This document shows, one piece after another, positions 12,701-29,331 of a stretch of 64,000 nt of DNA. The notes below the pieces were generated by a model. It made no database searches, was not told the origin of the DNA, and saw only the letters and a list, made by a program, of their open reading frames with translations. Position 1 is the first letter of the stretch. Each line of letters opens with the position of its first letter. The DNA is from Eublepharis macularius (Eukaryota > Chordata > Lepidosauria > Squamata > Eublepharidae): contig NC_072791.1 of NCBI RefSeq assembly GCF_028583425.1, positions 194,842,311-194,906,310 on the forward strand, in the 5' to 3' direction. The position numbers and the translations under genes are program-made.

Positions 12701-13460
12701 TTATAACTCGGACTGTGTGAAAGGAGGGGTAAGAATGGAGAATTCGGAATTAGAGGAGGTAATTCTACAAGAGGATAAAAAGGACATCTCTAAGACTTAT
12801 AAAGTGTTGTTAAAATGGTATACAGAAGATGAGACAGTTAAAGTGCAAATGGTGAAGTGGGCTATAAACTTTAATAAAGAAGTAACAATGGAGGCGTGGG
12901 AATACTTGTGGAAAAATACATTGAAGATCACAACATGCACTAATATTAAAGAGAATGTCTATAAAATGATTTATCGTTGGTATTTGACACCAAAGAAAAT
13001 TGCGTTAGGGAATTTGAACATGTCTAATAAATGCTGGAAATGTAAAAAGCATGAAGGATCTTTGTACCACATGTGGTGGACTTGTGAGGTAGCTAGGCAG
13101 TACTGGGGGGAAACAATAAGAGTGATAAGTGAGATTTTACAATTTCAAGTTAATAAGAACCCAGAACTCCTGCTACTGAACTTGGGAATGGAGGATATTC
13201 CAGCTCAATACAGGACATTGTTATTTTACATGACAGCAGCGGCTAGACTTTTGTATGTGCAAAAGTGGAAAGTACAAGAAGTGCCAACTATCGAGGACTG
13301 GATTTACAAATTGCTGTACATGGCGGAAATGGACAAAATGACAAGGAAACTGAGAGACCTTGATCCAGGACAGTTCAACATGGATTGGGAAAAGTTGAAG
13401 CAATATTTGGTGAAAAAATGGGAGGTGGGAGGAGAACTGTGGCAGTTTGAAAATTACTGA
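9701..13460 (+). pseudogene. L1 ORF2 (endonuclease and reverse transcriptase), two lesions
   Basis: About 1250 codons. The N-terminal apurinic-like endonuclease has SWNVNGLNSP, CLQETHI, GIYAPNG, LAGDFNGV, SRIDMIWAS and GSDHNP. The reverse transcriptase has SPGPDGLTAKFY, NYRPISLLNNDYKI, FFVDAEKAFDNLNW, GTRQGCPLSPLLF and the catalytic FADD. Near the end is the Cys-His knuckle CWKCKKHEGSLYHMWWTC. Lesion one is a TAA at 10457-10459, where the other copy has CAA. Lesion two is one extra base in GGCAAATTG around 10822-10830, which moves the frame. The rest, 10788-13460, is fully open. It codes for the machinery that copies L1 RNA at the target; this copy cannot make it whole. Confidence 0.93.
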
Positions 13461-14149
13461 AATACAACAAAAGAAGAGGGAAGTGACTTTACCGAGGGGA
13501 GGAGAGTTAAATGAGAAATTCTAAGCAAATTATTTTATTTGACTACTATATATAGTATTAAGTAATGGAGGTGTTATTATAAGAATTATAAGGATAGAAA
13601 CTAACTAATTTTATTTCTGGCAGATAATTGTATAATGGAGAAATTATATAAGTAAAATAGAATGAATATAAGACAGAAGGAAGTAAAGAGCAACATATAG
13701 AGTACAAGTTAAATTGATTGACTTATAGTGAATGTATACAATGTTTATAGAAGTACTTAAAGTTATGTAGAATAAGGGACAAATTGTTTGTCCCATATTG
13801 ACGAGACAAGAATGAATAAGATAGAATATAGAGTACAAAAATTAGACACGATTGTTATTATTAAAGAATATATGCCAGGAATGTAATATTTAGTTGATAA
13901 GTTAAGTGGGAAAGGGAATAGAGATAGCACTGTGTTATAATAGAGAAGCTTAGAAGAGAGTGAAAGTATATGTTTAATAGAATAAAATAAGTTTGAAATG
14001 AGTAGGGGGAAAATCGGATAAGGGGTTGGAAAACTGTTGGAAGTCAACAAAAGGGGGGGAAAGGGAGGGGGTTAGAATTGGAATATTTAAAGGAAATTGA
14101 TTGTAATGGCTATTATAGTGACTTCTAATCCAATAAATTAAAAAAAAAA
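13461..14149 (+). other. L1 3'UTR with G-rich purine run
   Basis: AT-rich 3'UTR of the truncated L1. It has one unit of the TTAAATTGATTGACTTA motif (about 13709), a purine and G-run (14049-14075) and ends at AATAAA with an A-run. The same G-run is in the complete copy at 38008-38033. Confidence 0.8.
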
Positions 14150-14163
14150 CAATTCTCCATTGA

Positions 14164-15801
<1,638 letters not shown>

Positions 15802-15964
15802 TTAAGAACATTAAAACTTTACAAATGTGCCAACGATCCCATATTTCTGTTAAAGTTTCATCTCCCCCCAGCCCATGCTTCAGAATCACTTTCTTTGAGG
15901 ATGGCACAGTTAAAGTTTGCTTCCCACCATCTACTTTTCTGTGAAACAATGATTACTACAGCAA

Positions 15965-16136
15965 GATTCAAATCCAATTGTACCTTAAAGACCAAATAGA
16001 TTTCCAGGGTATGAGTTTTCGAGAGTCAAAACTCCCTTCTTTAGAATTTGACTCTTGAAAGCTCGTATCCTGGAAATCTAGTTGGTGCGACTGAACTTGA
16101 ATACTGACCAACACAGCTACCCACTTGAAACAATTA
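15965..16136. repeat. Two facing copies of the GAAAGCTCGTATCCTGG repeat
   Basis: An inverted pair: CCTTAAAGACCAAATAGATT with CAGGGTATGAGTTTTCGAGA on the left, and CTTGAAAGCTCGTATCCTGG with AATCTAGTTGGTGCGACTGA on the right. It lies in intron 24 just before the 181-bp palindromic element. Confidence 0.6.
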
Positions 16137-16169
16137 TTACTATAGTTTTTGTGTCCCTTGCAAGACAAT

Positions 16170-16350
16170 GGGCAAATCCACACGCCCTTGGTGCGTCTCG
16201 GCGTTGTGCTAAATGTTTGCTAAACATCCGGAAATATAGCGTCTTTTTAGCGTGATTTCAGAAATCGCGCTAGAAAGACGCTATACTTCCGGGTGTTTAG
16301 CGAACATTTAGCACAATGCCGGGACACTCCGAGAGGGTGTGGATTTGCCC
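16170..16350. mobile_element. 181-bp palindromic element, copy 1 (intron 24)
   Basis: Inverted termini GGGCAAATCCACACGCCC with AAT on both sides (16167-16169, 16351-16353). The whole element folds back through TGCTAAATGTTTGCTAAACA and CGCGCTAGAAAGACGCTATA. Non-coding. Short inverted-repeat elements with 3-bp duplications suggest a PIF/Harbinger-type origin, an inference. A second copy of exactly the same length is at 53950. Confidence 0.75.
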
Positions 16351-16603
16351 AATCAGAAAGAAACAAATAGTTCCAATTTCACTTGAGCTGTACCAGGATT
16401 CAGACAAATCATAAACCAAAATATTAACATTATTACCTGTATCATATATCTAATTATCCTGTTATGGACTACATTAACCATTTGAATCAAACTGTTAGGA
16501 AATGTATGATTTGGGCATACTTAGGCATAAAAGCAGAGAGTAATAAGCAAATAGAGAAAGCAATATGTCAAAAGATATCACGAAGAAAGGAATTAATTCT
16601 TAC

Positions 16604-16708
16604 CCCTGGTCTAGGGATAGGCTTCTGGGGCTTTTTAGAGCCTAATTTTTTCATTGCATTGTAATATTTCTTCTGTTCCTCGGTCATAAAGATGTCTTGC
16701 CCTCCAAA
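16604..16708 (-). CDS. SCN3A: SCN3A exon 24: III-IV linker inactivation gate
   Basis: 105 bp, 35 codons, residues 813-847. It begins [16 protein letters not shown] and ends [14 protein letters not shown] is the fast-inactivation particle that plugs the channel from the inside, and the peptide is essentially invariant in vertebrates. The upstream dinucleotide is AC, not AG, which is the acceptor of the AT-AC intron. The donor is GTAAGA. Confidence 0.95.
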
Positions 16709-18478
<1,770 letters not shown>

Positions 18479-18774
18479 CTACAAACCATTTAAATGTAGT
18501 TATTTTAGAGCAGACACTAAACATGTTAACCATTTCCTTCACAAAAGAGCAATTTAATCAAAAAGAGAGGGGAGCCTGGAGTGTTCTCATCTTTATGCAA
18601 GCATTTTGTTTTATTGTAAACGGTGAACTAATTTTTCTCATTCATTAGGCTTAACAAGACTCATGATATTCACCTATATACTAAAAAAGAACTGGTAATA
18701 CCTTGACTGTATGTATTGCTAATGTGAAATCCCTTGTCTTACAAAAAGCAATCCATAAAAAATATACACAGGCT

Positions 18775-19129
<355 letters not shown>

Positions 19130-19408
19130 CTATTTAGAATACAAAATTGATGTTCATTGTTGTAAAAATAATGGATTCACCTAATAGAGCATACAAGTGG
19201 AGCAAACATATCTTTGTCACATGCATGCAGGAAATTTTCATGCTAAATTCTGGAAGGAAAGTCACTTCTAGTACTTTATAACTCAAGCCTATGCTTCGCT
19301 GTGTTTACCGCACTACTTGCTGTATATATTATCCTGTTTGCACTGCATCAACTTCAATTTTTGGTAATCCATTTTGAGGCCATAAAGATAGGCAATAAAC
19401 ACTGCAAA

Positions 19409-19471
<63 letters not shown>

Positions 19472-20990
19472 ATTCCATTAATTAATTAATGGAAATATGT
19501 AAACACAGAGGCAGTAAAACAATTTCCACTCTGGTGATTCAGGTCAGTTATATTCCTTCCACAAGGGTCAAAGCAGCCACTGGTACTGCTACAGTACTGT
19601 ATTAGTTCAATGATTTGGGAGAAAAGGAGGGCAAGTGAGGGGTAGGTGGAAAGTGGTCACTAATGGCTGCATCTTAAGTGTTATGAGAACAGGCTCACCT
19701 CCTTTCTAATACTGGAACAATCCTGTACCAGCAGAAAAGTGCACTAAGCAGCTTCTGGACTTCTAAAAAGTATGTGAAACAATTGGACAGCTCAAGACCA
19801 CTTACAAAGGGACTGCATGCCTCCTTTAAAAACCCATAGCCCTCAAGGCGGTATCTGCCTTGAGTCTCAGTAAGAAAGGTAGACTATAAATGACATAAAT
19901 AGATAAATAATAAATAAGTTGTCACATGCATTCCATTACTAAGCTTTGCACCAACAGAATCCGTGATGATTCACACATTGGGCCTCTGTGAGAAGGCCCC
20001 CCAAACCACTATGATAGAACAGTGTCACTATGGAGTCAGACTCTTTGAAAACAGCTCACTGGGAATATCCCAGAATTCAATTCTCAGCCTTCCTTTCAGC
20101 CCGTGGCTTCTCCGTTTTGGCAACATCCTCCTCACTCTTTAACCTCCTGGTTCTAAAGCCAATGGCTAGACTGTTATATTGCAACAATGTCATAGTGATT
20201 CTGACTGCCACCGCCTTAGCTGCTCTGAGCAGCATATAGTCAACAATACCGTCAATAGGAAAGCCCTTAACGGGCACTGGAGTGCCATGTGTGCTCAAAA
20301 GCTTGCATACATGTAAGGATCCACCTGGATCAGATTGGTCTTTGCAGCACAGGACCTGGCAGCTAAGTACTTATAGACCAAATTCAAATTAATTAGCTTT
20401 TGTGAAATTAAGCCACATGGGGACTGTCTAGATAGCATACAATTTCAACTGTGGTAAGTCAGGGGTTCCATCCTATGAGGGAAACCAAAGAACTGCCACA
20501 CAAACACGTTCTTCTCTCAGCTTCCATGAATGATCTCTGACATCTACTATCTGCAGCTCCTCCCCTTTAGCCAGCAGGGATCCTCTGTAAACCTCCATCC
20601 TCTATATTCCTTATAAGTGCATGTTTCTAAGTTACAACAAACATTACATCAACCTTGCTGCTTATGCTAGAAATTATAAATGATACAGAGCAAGCCGCTG
20701 CATTATACACTATTACAGCACATATTTTCATAACATGGGAGAAAAAAGGCTAGTTCATAGGTAATTTATGTTTAGATTGCAGAATTTGGATAATAACACT
20801 GCTAACATAACATATGACCTGATCTAGGTTGATCCTTCCACGTGTGCAAGCTCTTGAGCACACATCATGCTCCAGTGCCCATAAGGGCTTTCCCATTTGC
20901 ATTAATGTTGGCTATGTAATGCAAAAAGGAACCTACTTGTAATGATTTGGTCCTTTCCTAAATGAGCAGGTGGAATAAAGGATTACTTAC
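19130..20990 (-). other. SCN3A: Intron 21: LINE-like tail, tetranucleotide array, unique sequence
   Basis: Holds an AAAT array at 19404-19472 preceded by a LINE or SINE 3' end (GATAGGCAATAAACACTGCA). The remainder to 20990 is unassigned; 20030-20300 is mildly GC-richer, but I see no coding signal. Confidence 0.5.
19404..19472. repeat. (AAAT)n microsatellite
   Basis: About 17 uninterrupted AAAT units following what looks like a retroposon tail. Confidence 0.95.
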
Positions 20991-21272
20991 GACTTGAAGC
21001 AGAGCAAGATAACCAGCTCCAACGTTGTCAAAGTTGACCTTCACATTTTTCCATCGGGCAGGTTGATTGTTTTGTATGAGCTCTTCACACTGAGTTTTAT
21101 TGTTAACTTCACTGGCATTAAACATTTCACCTGTTGTGGTATTCACACAATGGTAGAACTTGCCAGCAAACAGATTTACGCCCATGATGCTAAAGATCAG
21201 CCAGAATATGAGACAAACGAGAAGCACGTTCATGATGGAGGGGATTGCGCCTACCAGGGCATTAACAACCAC
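20991..21272 (-). CDS. SCN3A: SCN3A exon 21: domain III S4-S5 linker, S5 and turret
   Basis: 282 bp, 94 codons, residues 655-748. Acceptor CACCAG, donor GTAAGT. Encodes [20 protein letters not shown]5 ([18 protein letters not shown]), the turret [20 protein letters not shown] with further Asn-X-Thr type glycosylation motifs, and [20 protein letters not shown] before the pore. [15 protein letters not shown] and [12 protein letters not shown] are SCN3A markers. The turret segment [12 protein letters not shown] is longer than in mammalian SCN3A and more like SCN2A in length. Confidence 0.95.
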
Positions 21273-22902
<1,630 letters not shown>

Positions 22903-23439
22903 TCATTGTCATTTAATTATAAGAGAGAAGTAAAGAACAAGTTAGTGTTATATCTAGATATTATTTTGAACCAAGATTCAATAAAATTTAGCCTCAATAT
23001 TTCCTGGGGAGAAGCTGAAAACAGAACTTGTGACACATGAATCACGTATAGTAGTTTGTCAGGTGCTTGACAATCCTCCTGTTTTAATATTTTTGGGCAA
23101 ACAGCAAAACCAGAAAGTGTACAGGGTCCCTAGTGGGCCACTGTGCAGAGTTAGTGGGGCATGGTTTGGGCTTGTTGAACATGAGAGAGTATGTTATCTG
23201 AGTAGCTAAGGTCCAGCATTAGGCTTTCCCTCAGAATTGGGTGCAAGTGCTTCTCAATGTATAAAGTAACTCCTGACTATATTATTGTTAAGTCTACTAA
23301 ATCTCCATGTCTATCTGCAGTGGGGAAACAATTTATTAGTAATTTATTAAAACATGTATATCAGCTGGGTCCTCAAGGAGACGTACTCTACAATAAAAAC
23401 TGAGATCCAGAAATTAAATTTAAAAAAACTCTTTCCAAT

Positions 23440-23885
23440 AGTACCTTTCTCAGAATCGGAGAGCAGGAAGGGAACCCCCAGGTCATCTAGCCCAACCCCC
23501 TGTGCAATGCAGGAATATCACAGCTGCCTCCCCAGAGGAATGCCCAGCTCAATGCCCAGAGGAAGGCAAAAGCCCTCCAGGATCCCTAGCCAATCTGACC
23601 TGGAGAAAAAGTCCTTCTTGACCCCAAAGTGGCAATCAGCATTACCCTAGGCTCAAGAGCCAAACACTAGCTCATCCCTTCCTGCCCTCTCTCTCACAAT
23701 CTGCCTAACTGAATATTAAGTCATAGAACCAGCATTTCTGTCAGAACGCTGTCTAGCCTCGGCTTAAAAACCTCCCAAGAAGGAAAGCCACCCTGAGGAA
23801 GCCTGTTCCACTGAGCATCTTCTCTAACAGTCAGGAAGTTCTTCCTAATATTTAGCTGAAAACTCTTCTGGTTTAATTTTAACTT
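23440..23885 (-). repeat. CR1 LINE 3' end, copy 1
   Basis: Minus orientation CR1-type 3' sequence. Read on the plus strand it has CCCCCAGGTCATCTAGCCCA and CAATGCAGGAATATCACAGC, then CCTCGGCTTAAAAACCTCCC and GTCAGGAAGTTCTTCCTAAT. Inserted in intron 19, directly next to a second CR1 piece. Confidence 0.7.
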
Positions 23886-24401
23886 GTTAAGAACGTAAGA
23901 ACATAAGAGAAGCCATGTTGGATCAGGCCAATGGCCCATCCAGTCCAACACTCTGTGTCACACAGTGGCCAAAAACCAGGTGTCCTCAGGAGGTCTGCCA
24001 GTGGGGAAGGGACACTAGAAGCCCTCCCACTGATTGCCCCCCAAACACCAAGAATACAGAGCATCACTGCCCTAGACAGAGAGTTTCACCTATACCTTGT
24101 GGCTAATAGCCACTGATGGACCTCTGCTCCATATGTTTATCCAATCCCCTCTTGAAGCTGTCTATACTTGAAACTGCCACCATCTCCTGAGGCAGTGAAT
24201 TCTATGTGTTAATCACCCTTTGGGTGAAGAAGTACTTCATTTTATCCGTTCTAACCCGACTGCTCAGCAATTTCATTGAGTGCCCATGAGTTCTTGTATT
24301 GTGAGAAAGGGAGAAAAATACTTCTTTCTCTACCTTCTCTATCCCATGCATAATCTTGTAAATCTCTATCATGTCACCCCTCCCAAGAACAGTCGCTGTT
24401 T

Positions 24402-25176
24402 CTAGGGGTGTGCAACTCAAAAAGATTCGGGTTTCCAGCTTCAGGTTTACCTGAAATGGGAAAAAGATTTGGAAAGCTCCGAAATCCGAAGCGGCATGCC
24501 GCTTCAAATTATGGTTTCCATGTCGCTTCGGTATGCTCCGTAAAGATTCGGAGCATACTGAAGTGACGGGGAGGATGGAGGGGAGAGGCTGCCCCCACCC
24601 TTAAACACCCACCCCACCCTTTAACCCTATCCCCCACCCCCCCACCCCACTTACCTTGTGCAGCCAGGGCCTTCCCTTCCACCGCCGCAACTGGCCGGCA
24701 GAGAGAGCCTTCCCTCCTGCTGCCACCATGGCCGGTGTGGCTGACCAGCAGATAAGGCCTTCCATCCTGCTGGTGCCGCGGCCGGCGTGGCTGGCCAGCA
24801 GAGAGGGCCTTCCCTCCTGCCGGCAGCATGGCCAGCATGGCTGGCCGGCAGAGAGAGCCTTCCCTCTTGCTGCCGCCGCGGCCGCCACAGCCAGCCGGCA
24901 GAGAGGGCAAGCCTTCCCTTCTGCCAGTGCCAGGTAAATTGGGGTGGGTGGGGAGGAAAGGGTGGGAGGGAATGGTTAGGTTTAAAGGGCCCTGCTACTT
25001 GCGAAAGGCCCCTTTAAACCTACCCCTCCGGGTCCCCCAAAGCTTCCCGAAGCATTCGGAATGCTTCAGGAAGCTTTGCTTCGGGATTTCAGAATCGGGG
25101 CCAGCCCCAAAGCTTTCCAGATCAGGTCTGATTCAGGAATTTTACCCGAATCAGATTCCCGAAGCACACAGCCCTA
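24402..25176. mobile_element. GC-rich element inserted in CR1, with internal minisatellite
   Basis: The two ends are inverted copies of each other (CTAGGGGTGTGC against CTAGGGCTGTGTGC), and the arms carry related words such as AGATTCGGGTTTCC and GATTCCCGAAGC. CR1 sequence continues on both sides (up to CAGTCGCTGTTT, and again from TTTTTCCAAGCTGAAGAGCC), so this is an insertion. No clean target duplication was found. The centre is much richer in GC than its surroundings. Terminal inverted repeats suggest a non-autonomous DNA transposon. Confidence 0.65.
24680..24912. repeat. GC-rich minisatellite of about 60-bp units
   Basis: Four diverged units, each with a CTGGCCGGCAGAGAGAGCCT-like block followed by TCCCTCCTGC and a run of GCC/CGG-rich bases. 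The overlapping open frames here on both strands come from the repeat and are not genes. Confidence 0.8.
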
Positions 25177-25512
25177 GTAGTTTTTCCAAGCTGAAGAGCC
25201 CCAAGCGCTTTAACCTTTCTTCATAGGGGAAGTGTTCCATCCCTTTAATCATTCTAGTTGCCCTTTTCTGCACTTTTTCCAGTGCTATAGCTTTTTTGAG
25301 GTGTGGTGACCAGAATTGTACACAGTATTCTAAATGAGGCCATACCATTGATTTATACAGGGGCATTATGATACTAGCTGATTCCCTTCCTAATAATCCC
25401 CAGCATAACATTGGCCTTTTTTATTGCCGTCGCACACTGTATCGACATTTTCAGTGAGTTATCCACCATGACTCCAAGATCTCTTGGTCAGTCTCCGCCA
25501 GTTTGGACCCCA

Positions 25513-25905
25513 TCATTGTGTATTTATATTTGGGATTTTTGGCATTACTTTGCACTTGGCCATGTTGAACGTCGTTTGCCACGTTGATGCCCACTCACCC
25601 AGCCTCGACAGATCCCTTTGGAGTACCTCACAATCCTCCCTGGTTCTCACCACCCTGAACAATTTAGTGTCATCAGCAAATTTAGCCACTTCACAGCTTA
25701 CTCCCAACTCCAAATCATTCATGAACAAGTTAAAAAGCACCGTACCCAATACTGAGCCCTGCGGTACCCCACTGCTTACCACCCTCCACTGTGAATATTG
25801 CTCATCTATACTCACTCTCTGCTTCCTATTCAATAGCCAGTTTTTGATCCACGAGAGGACTTGTCCTTTTACCCCATCTGCTTTCAAACTATACCAACAG
25901 CCATG
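25513..25905 (-). pseudogene. CR1 reverse transcriptase fragment
   Basis: The minus-strand frame reads SWIKNWLLNRKQRVSI, SSGVPQGSVLG, NLFMNDLE and KFADDTKLFRVV. These are the conserved CR1 reverse transcriptase blocks around the catalytic FADD. About 125 codons remain; the endonuclease and the first half of the reverse transcriptase are absent because the insertion is 5'-truncated. A dead fragment. Confidence 0.88.
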
Positions 25906-26113
25906 TTAGTTAGCCAGGTTGTTAAACCTGAAAATCTGTTGCCCTGTAACTTGTGCCAGATTACATGTGCAGGTTTTTAAAGAGGTGGGCCTGGATTCAC
26001 CAGACCCAACTCTGATTCCCTGCAGCCTCTATGTTTTGTCCTGTCCTCTTTATATGGATCCTAGATCTAAATTTCTCATAGTAATCTTATAGGGCCTTTA
26101 CTTGACTTTAGCA

Positions 26114-26355
26114 ACTGAGAGTGGAACCACAAGTGACAAAAGGCACAGGTTGGACACTTGTCAGCTTCCCTCAAGTTTTGATGGGAAATGTAGGCAGCTT
26201 GGCGGAATGTTGGACAAGTGACAGTTGAAAAGTCCATTGGACAGCAGACAGAGAGCCAAGCTGCAAGACCAGGACGCCTACATTTCCCATCAAAACTTGA
26301 GGGAAACTGACAAGTGTCCAATCTGTGCCTTTTGTCACTTGTAGTTCTGCTCTCA
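26114..26355. mobile_element. Fold-back element, copy 1 (intron 19)
   Basis: 242 bp. The arms CCACAAGTGACAAAAGGCAC plus CCTCAAGTTTTGATGGGAAA on the left recur inverted on the right, so the whole folds into a long hairpin with a loop around 26220-26270. Non-coding. The target duplication was not resolved. Probably a non-autonomous DNA transposon. Confidence 0.65.
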
Positions 26356-28201
26356 GGAAATTAGTTGATATAGACCTTCCTGTTATCCACACATTCTTAT
26401 TGTTTGTACTGAAATTCCAAGCCAAAGCCCAGGATTCAGGCCTGGCTTAAGCTCATTCCATGTTCAAGGTGAGCACGCTTTTTCTATGCTAGCCGCAAAA
26501 CATCCCAAACTGAGTTTACTTGGGGCATAGAGGCATGTGGTAAAATGCCTTATACCCAAGTATTAGTGCCAAAGTTCACAACACATAAGTGGGATGCTTG
26601 GGTCTGCATTTTCTACAGGGTCTGAGTGCCTTCTGCTACCTAGCAGAGGGGAAAGAGAAGGAAGAATGAGCAGGACTGAACTCCCAAGCACAGAGCCATT
26701 CAGTGCTATAGAAATGTAGATGCCTCTAACCAGGGGACAGACAATAGGTAGCCAGTGTCCCACCTAAAGCCATAACCACACCTAAGCAATAGAGCTTCAG
26801 AAGGACAAGGAACAAAGTGGACACAAAAGAACACTAGGAAAGACAGAAGGTTTGCTGGGGACCAAGGGGGAGATGATAAAACCACAGAGCATGTTAAGGA
26901 ATGTCTCTTCACTCTTGGAAATTCTTAGACATTTTACACCTGGACTCCATCTTAATTCTAGAGGAATGCCATGAGCACATGTTGCTGCTGAGAGCATAGG
27001 GGGGAGCCCCCAACACTGAATACAGTATGCTTTCTAAATTCTTGCACTTCAAGGTTTAAACAGCCTATCTGATCTGCTTTTTTCTTTTGTACAAACAGGG
27101 CAGGAGTGGTTGTTTAGTTCCCACATTGCTCAGGATGAAGCAAAGTATACGGTAGATCTGCCCCTCATTCCTAATGGATCATAACTATCCCTATGTTATA
27201 ATATAAGCATACATTTCAGGTTACCTCAAAATGACAATCTAAGCACATGAGTTCTTTATTATTATTCAACCTATCAATCTAAATGAAAGGATGTCATTTA
27301 GCCATACTTTTGAGAGGAAATGAGTATGTGTATAAAAAAAAAATCCACATATTATCCAAATAAAATGAAGCTGACTTAAGAACATACAAGAAACTTTGTC
27401 CTATAAGCATATTAAGAAGACAATCTTATTGCTAACTCTTCAGTAATGTGCTTAAGTGTTATTATGATATGCAAGGAGGATTTAATTGTCAGGGGGAAAG
27501 AATGTTTATACTATATTGTGGTTACCAGATTACTTGCGAGACACAATGCTTGAAGGCACAGTACTTAAAAGAAACATTCTACAATTTAATTCTGTTGACA
27601 AAATCATGTAAATATATGCTAAGAAATGCAGTTATTTTGACACAGAATCTTCAAAATATTCAAAAATATAAAAGGGATTAAATTCATCTACAGTTTGGAA
27701 GACACAAATTTTCAGATAGCGCTAAACCACAGAAAATTTCCCCATATAGGTTTGGGAAAAAAATCACACCCACCCTCATCTATTCTTTGCCTCCTCTGTG
27801 TTCCCTCTTTAGCGAAAATGGGCCTTTTGCTATATTTGTGTGCAAAGGAGATTATAGCATTTTAAAATGCTGCAAAGAACATTTATTATATATAACCTTG
27901 GTTCTTTTTACCAGACTTCACAAAACACTACCAGCCAGCATTAAATTCCCCTAGCAAGGTCGACAATCATTTAAACTGACAGAAAAAGCTATGGTTTCTT
28001 ACAGTGCAAACCTAAACAGAGTGGCACGCTTTAAGTCCCAGGAAGTCAATGGGCTTGGAAGGAAGCCTAGTGTGCGTTTAGGAGTAAAGACCTGATCATG
28101 CTCCTGTCCCAAATATATGAGGCAAAGAAAATGTCCATCCATTCTAGTCATCTTCACACCGCACTTGGGTGTGTTTTTTAAACATGCTCACAATTTTTCT
28201 G
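26356..28201 (-). other. SCN3A: Intron 19 segment between the two fold-back elements
   Basis: AT-rich sequence without a repeat or coding signal I recognise. Confidence 0.4.
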
Positions 28202-28447
28202 GACTTTGAGCAGAACCACAAGTGACAAAAGGCACAGATTGGACGCTTGTCTGCTTCCCTCAAGTTTTGATGGGAAATATAGGCAGCTTGGCGGAATGTT
28301 GGACAAGTGACAGTTGAAAAGTCCATTGGACAGCAGTCAGAGAGCGAAGCTGCGAGACCAGGATGCCTACATTTCCCATCAAAACTTGAGGGAAGCTGAC
28401 AAGTGTCCAATCTGTGCCTTTTGTCACTTGTGGTTCTGCTCTAAGTC
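28202..28447. mobile_element. Fold-back element, copy 2 (intron 19)
   Basis: 246 bp, same family and orientation as the copy at 26114, about 2.1 kb away, with arms from GAGCAGAACCACAAGTGACA. The loop sequence (GCAGCTTGGCGGAATGTTGG and following) is nearly identical in both copies, so the whole element, not just the arms, is conserved. Confidence 0.65.
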
Positions 28448-28739
28448 TCCCTCTCTCCATTCAGCTGGAATTTTGTTGACTCAGGAAAAGCCCAGCGCAA
28501 GAGGAACAGAGAAGCTCGCTACCGATGAACTTCATGAACCTCAACCAGCAGCAAAAGAGGAACTGAGGGTTGGGGCTGCCGCTCCACTCAGAGTGTGTTT
28601 TTTGGCAAGAATACATCACACTAGTGCTCTGGGGGGAGAGAGGCAGCCCCCCTCCATAACCTAAAAACTACAAAAGAACCTCCAATGGGCAGGTCTGCGC
28701 ATGCGCCGTCCCATGTGGGACTGCACAGAAGACCAACAA

Positions 28740-29235
28740 AGAACACTGAATTTCAACATAATTTAAATCTCACCATGGAATATCATTTCTTCAGATAGGC
28801 CCTCTAATTTTCTGGCCCATCTACTAATGCCGAAAATTAGGAAAGCTTTTACTTTGGCCCAATTTAATGCCCTATCTGTTGCACTCTTGGAAGGGAGATA
28901 CTGTGGATTATTGTACTAGAAACACATAGGTGTGTGTATAATTGGGGAAGCTGAAACTGTTGGGCACGTTCTCTTGCTTTCCCCATTTTATTGTGATCTT
29001 AAACATGACGCTATTACTTGGATATGCCAATGAATTCTAGGTAGATCAGAGGAATCATATATTTCCTTTCTCCTCCCAGACCACGAGCCTTGATTCATGG
29101 ATAAAGTGGCCAAATTTTGTGCAGCTGCTACAGCCTATTGCAGTTCTATATTAATCTTGCTTATTTTAATATATGTAATGATCGCTGATAATGTATATAC
29201 TTTTTAGCTGGACTTCATTCATTCATTCATTCTTT
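28740..29235 (+). repeat. LINE 3' end fragment with (ATTC)n tail
   Basis: One plus-strand frame around 28948 reads EAETVGHVLLLSPFYCDLKH, which resembles the C-terminal His/Cys region of LINE reverse transcriptases. It is followed by a non-coding tail that ends in CATTCATTCATTCATTC (about 29217-29233). Family not assigned. Confidence 0.45.
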
Positions 29236-29331
29236 CAATATTTTAAAGACAAGCAGTGAAAGCCACCATAAAAAGCACCATTATGGCAAACCACATATTA
29301 TGTACTCTTCTAGCCTTTTGATTCTGGAAAG

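Larger units (their letters stand above)
9168..14149 (+). mobile_element. L1 retrotransposon, 5'-truncated, in intron 25
   Basis: About 5 kb. It begins inside ORF1, at the point matching GATGAGG in the complete copy at 31792, and ends in a short A-run after CAATAAATTA. The sequence AAAACAATTCTCCATTGA occurs on both sides (about 9150-9167 and 14146-14163), a typical L1 target-site duplication. It contains the C-terminal part of ORF1, a nearly intact ORF2, and a 3'UTR with a G-run near 14049. It is antisense to SCN3A. The ORFs are close relatives of those at 32724-37225, so both belong to one recently active subfamily. Confidence 0.95.
23886..25905 (-). mobile_element. CR1 LINE, 5'-truncated and interrupted, copy 2
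   Basis: Minus orientation. The 3' end lies at about 23886 and consists of TTCTTATGTTCTTACGTTCT, the octamer-type end of CR1 elements. The body has AGAAGCCATGTTGGATCAGG and CCACTGATGGACCTCTGCTC on the plus strand. Near the 5' break (25513-25905) reverse transcriptase sequence remains. A 775-bp element sits inside it at 24402-25176. Confidence 0.85.

Noticed and set aside
24509..25226. Several overlapping open frames on both strands in the GC-rich block
   Set aside because: They follow the minisatellite units; the proteins are low-complexity and open on both strands at once, as expected from GC-rich repeats.
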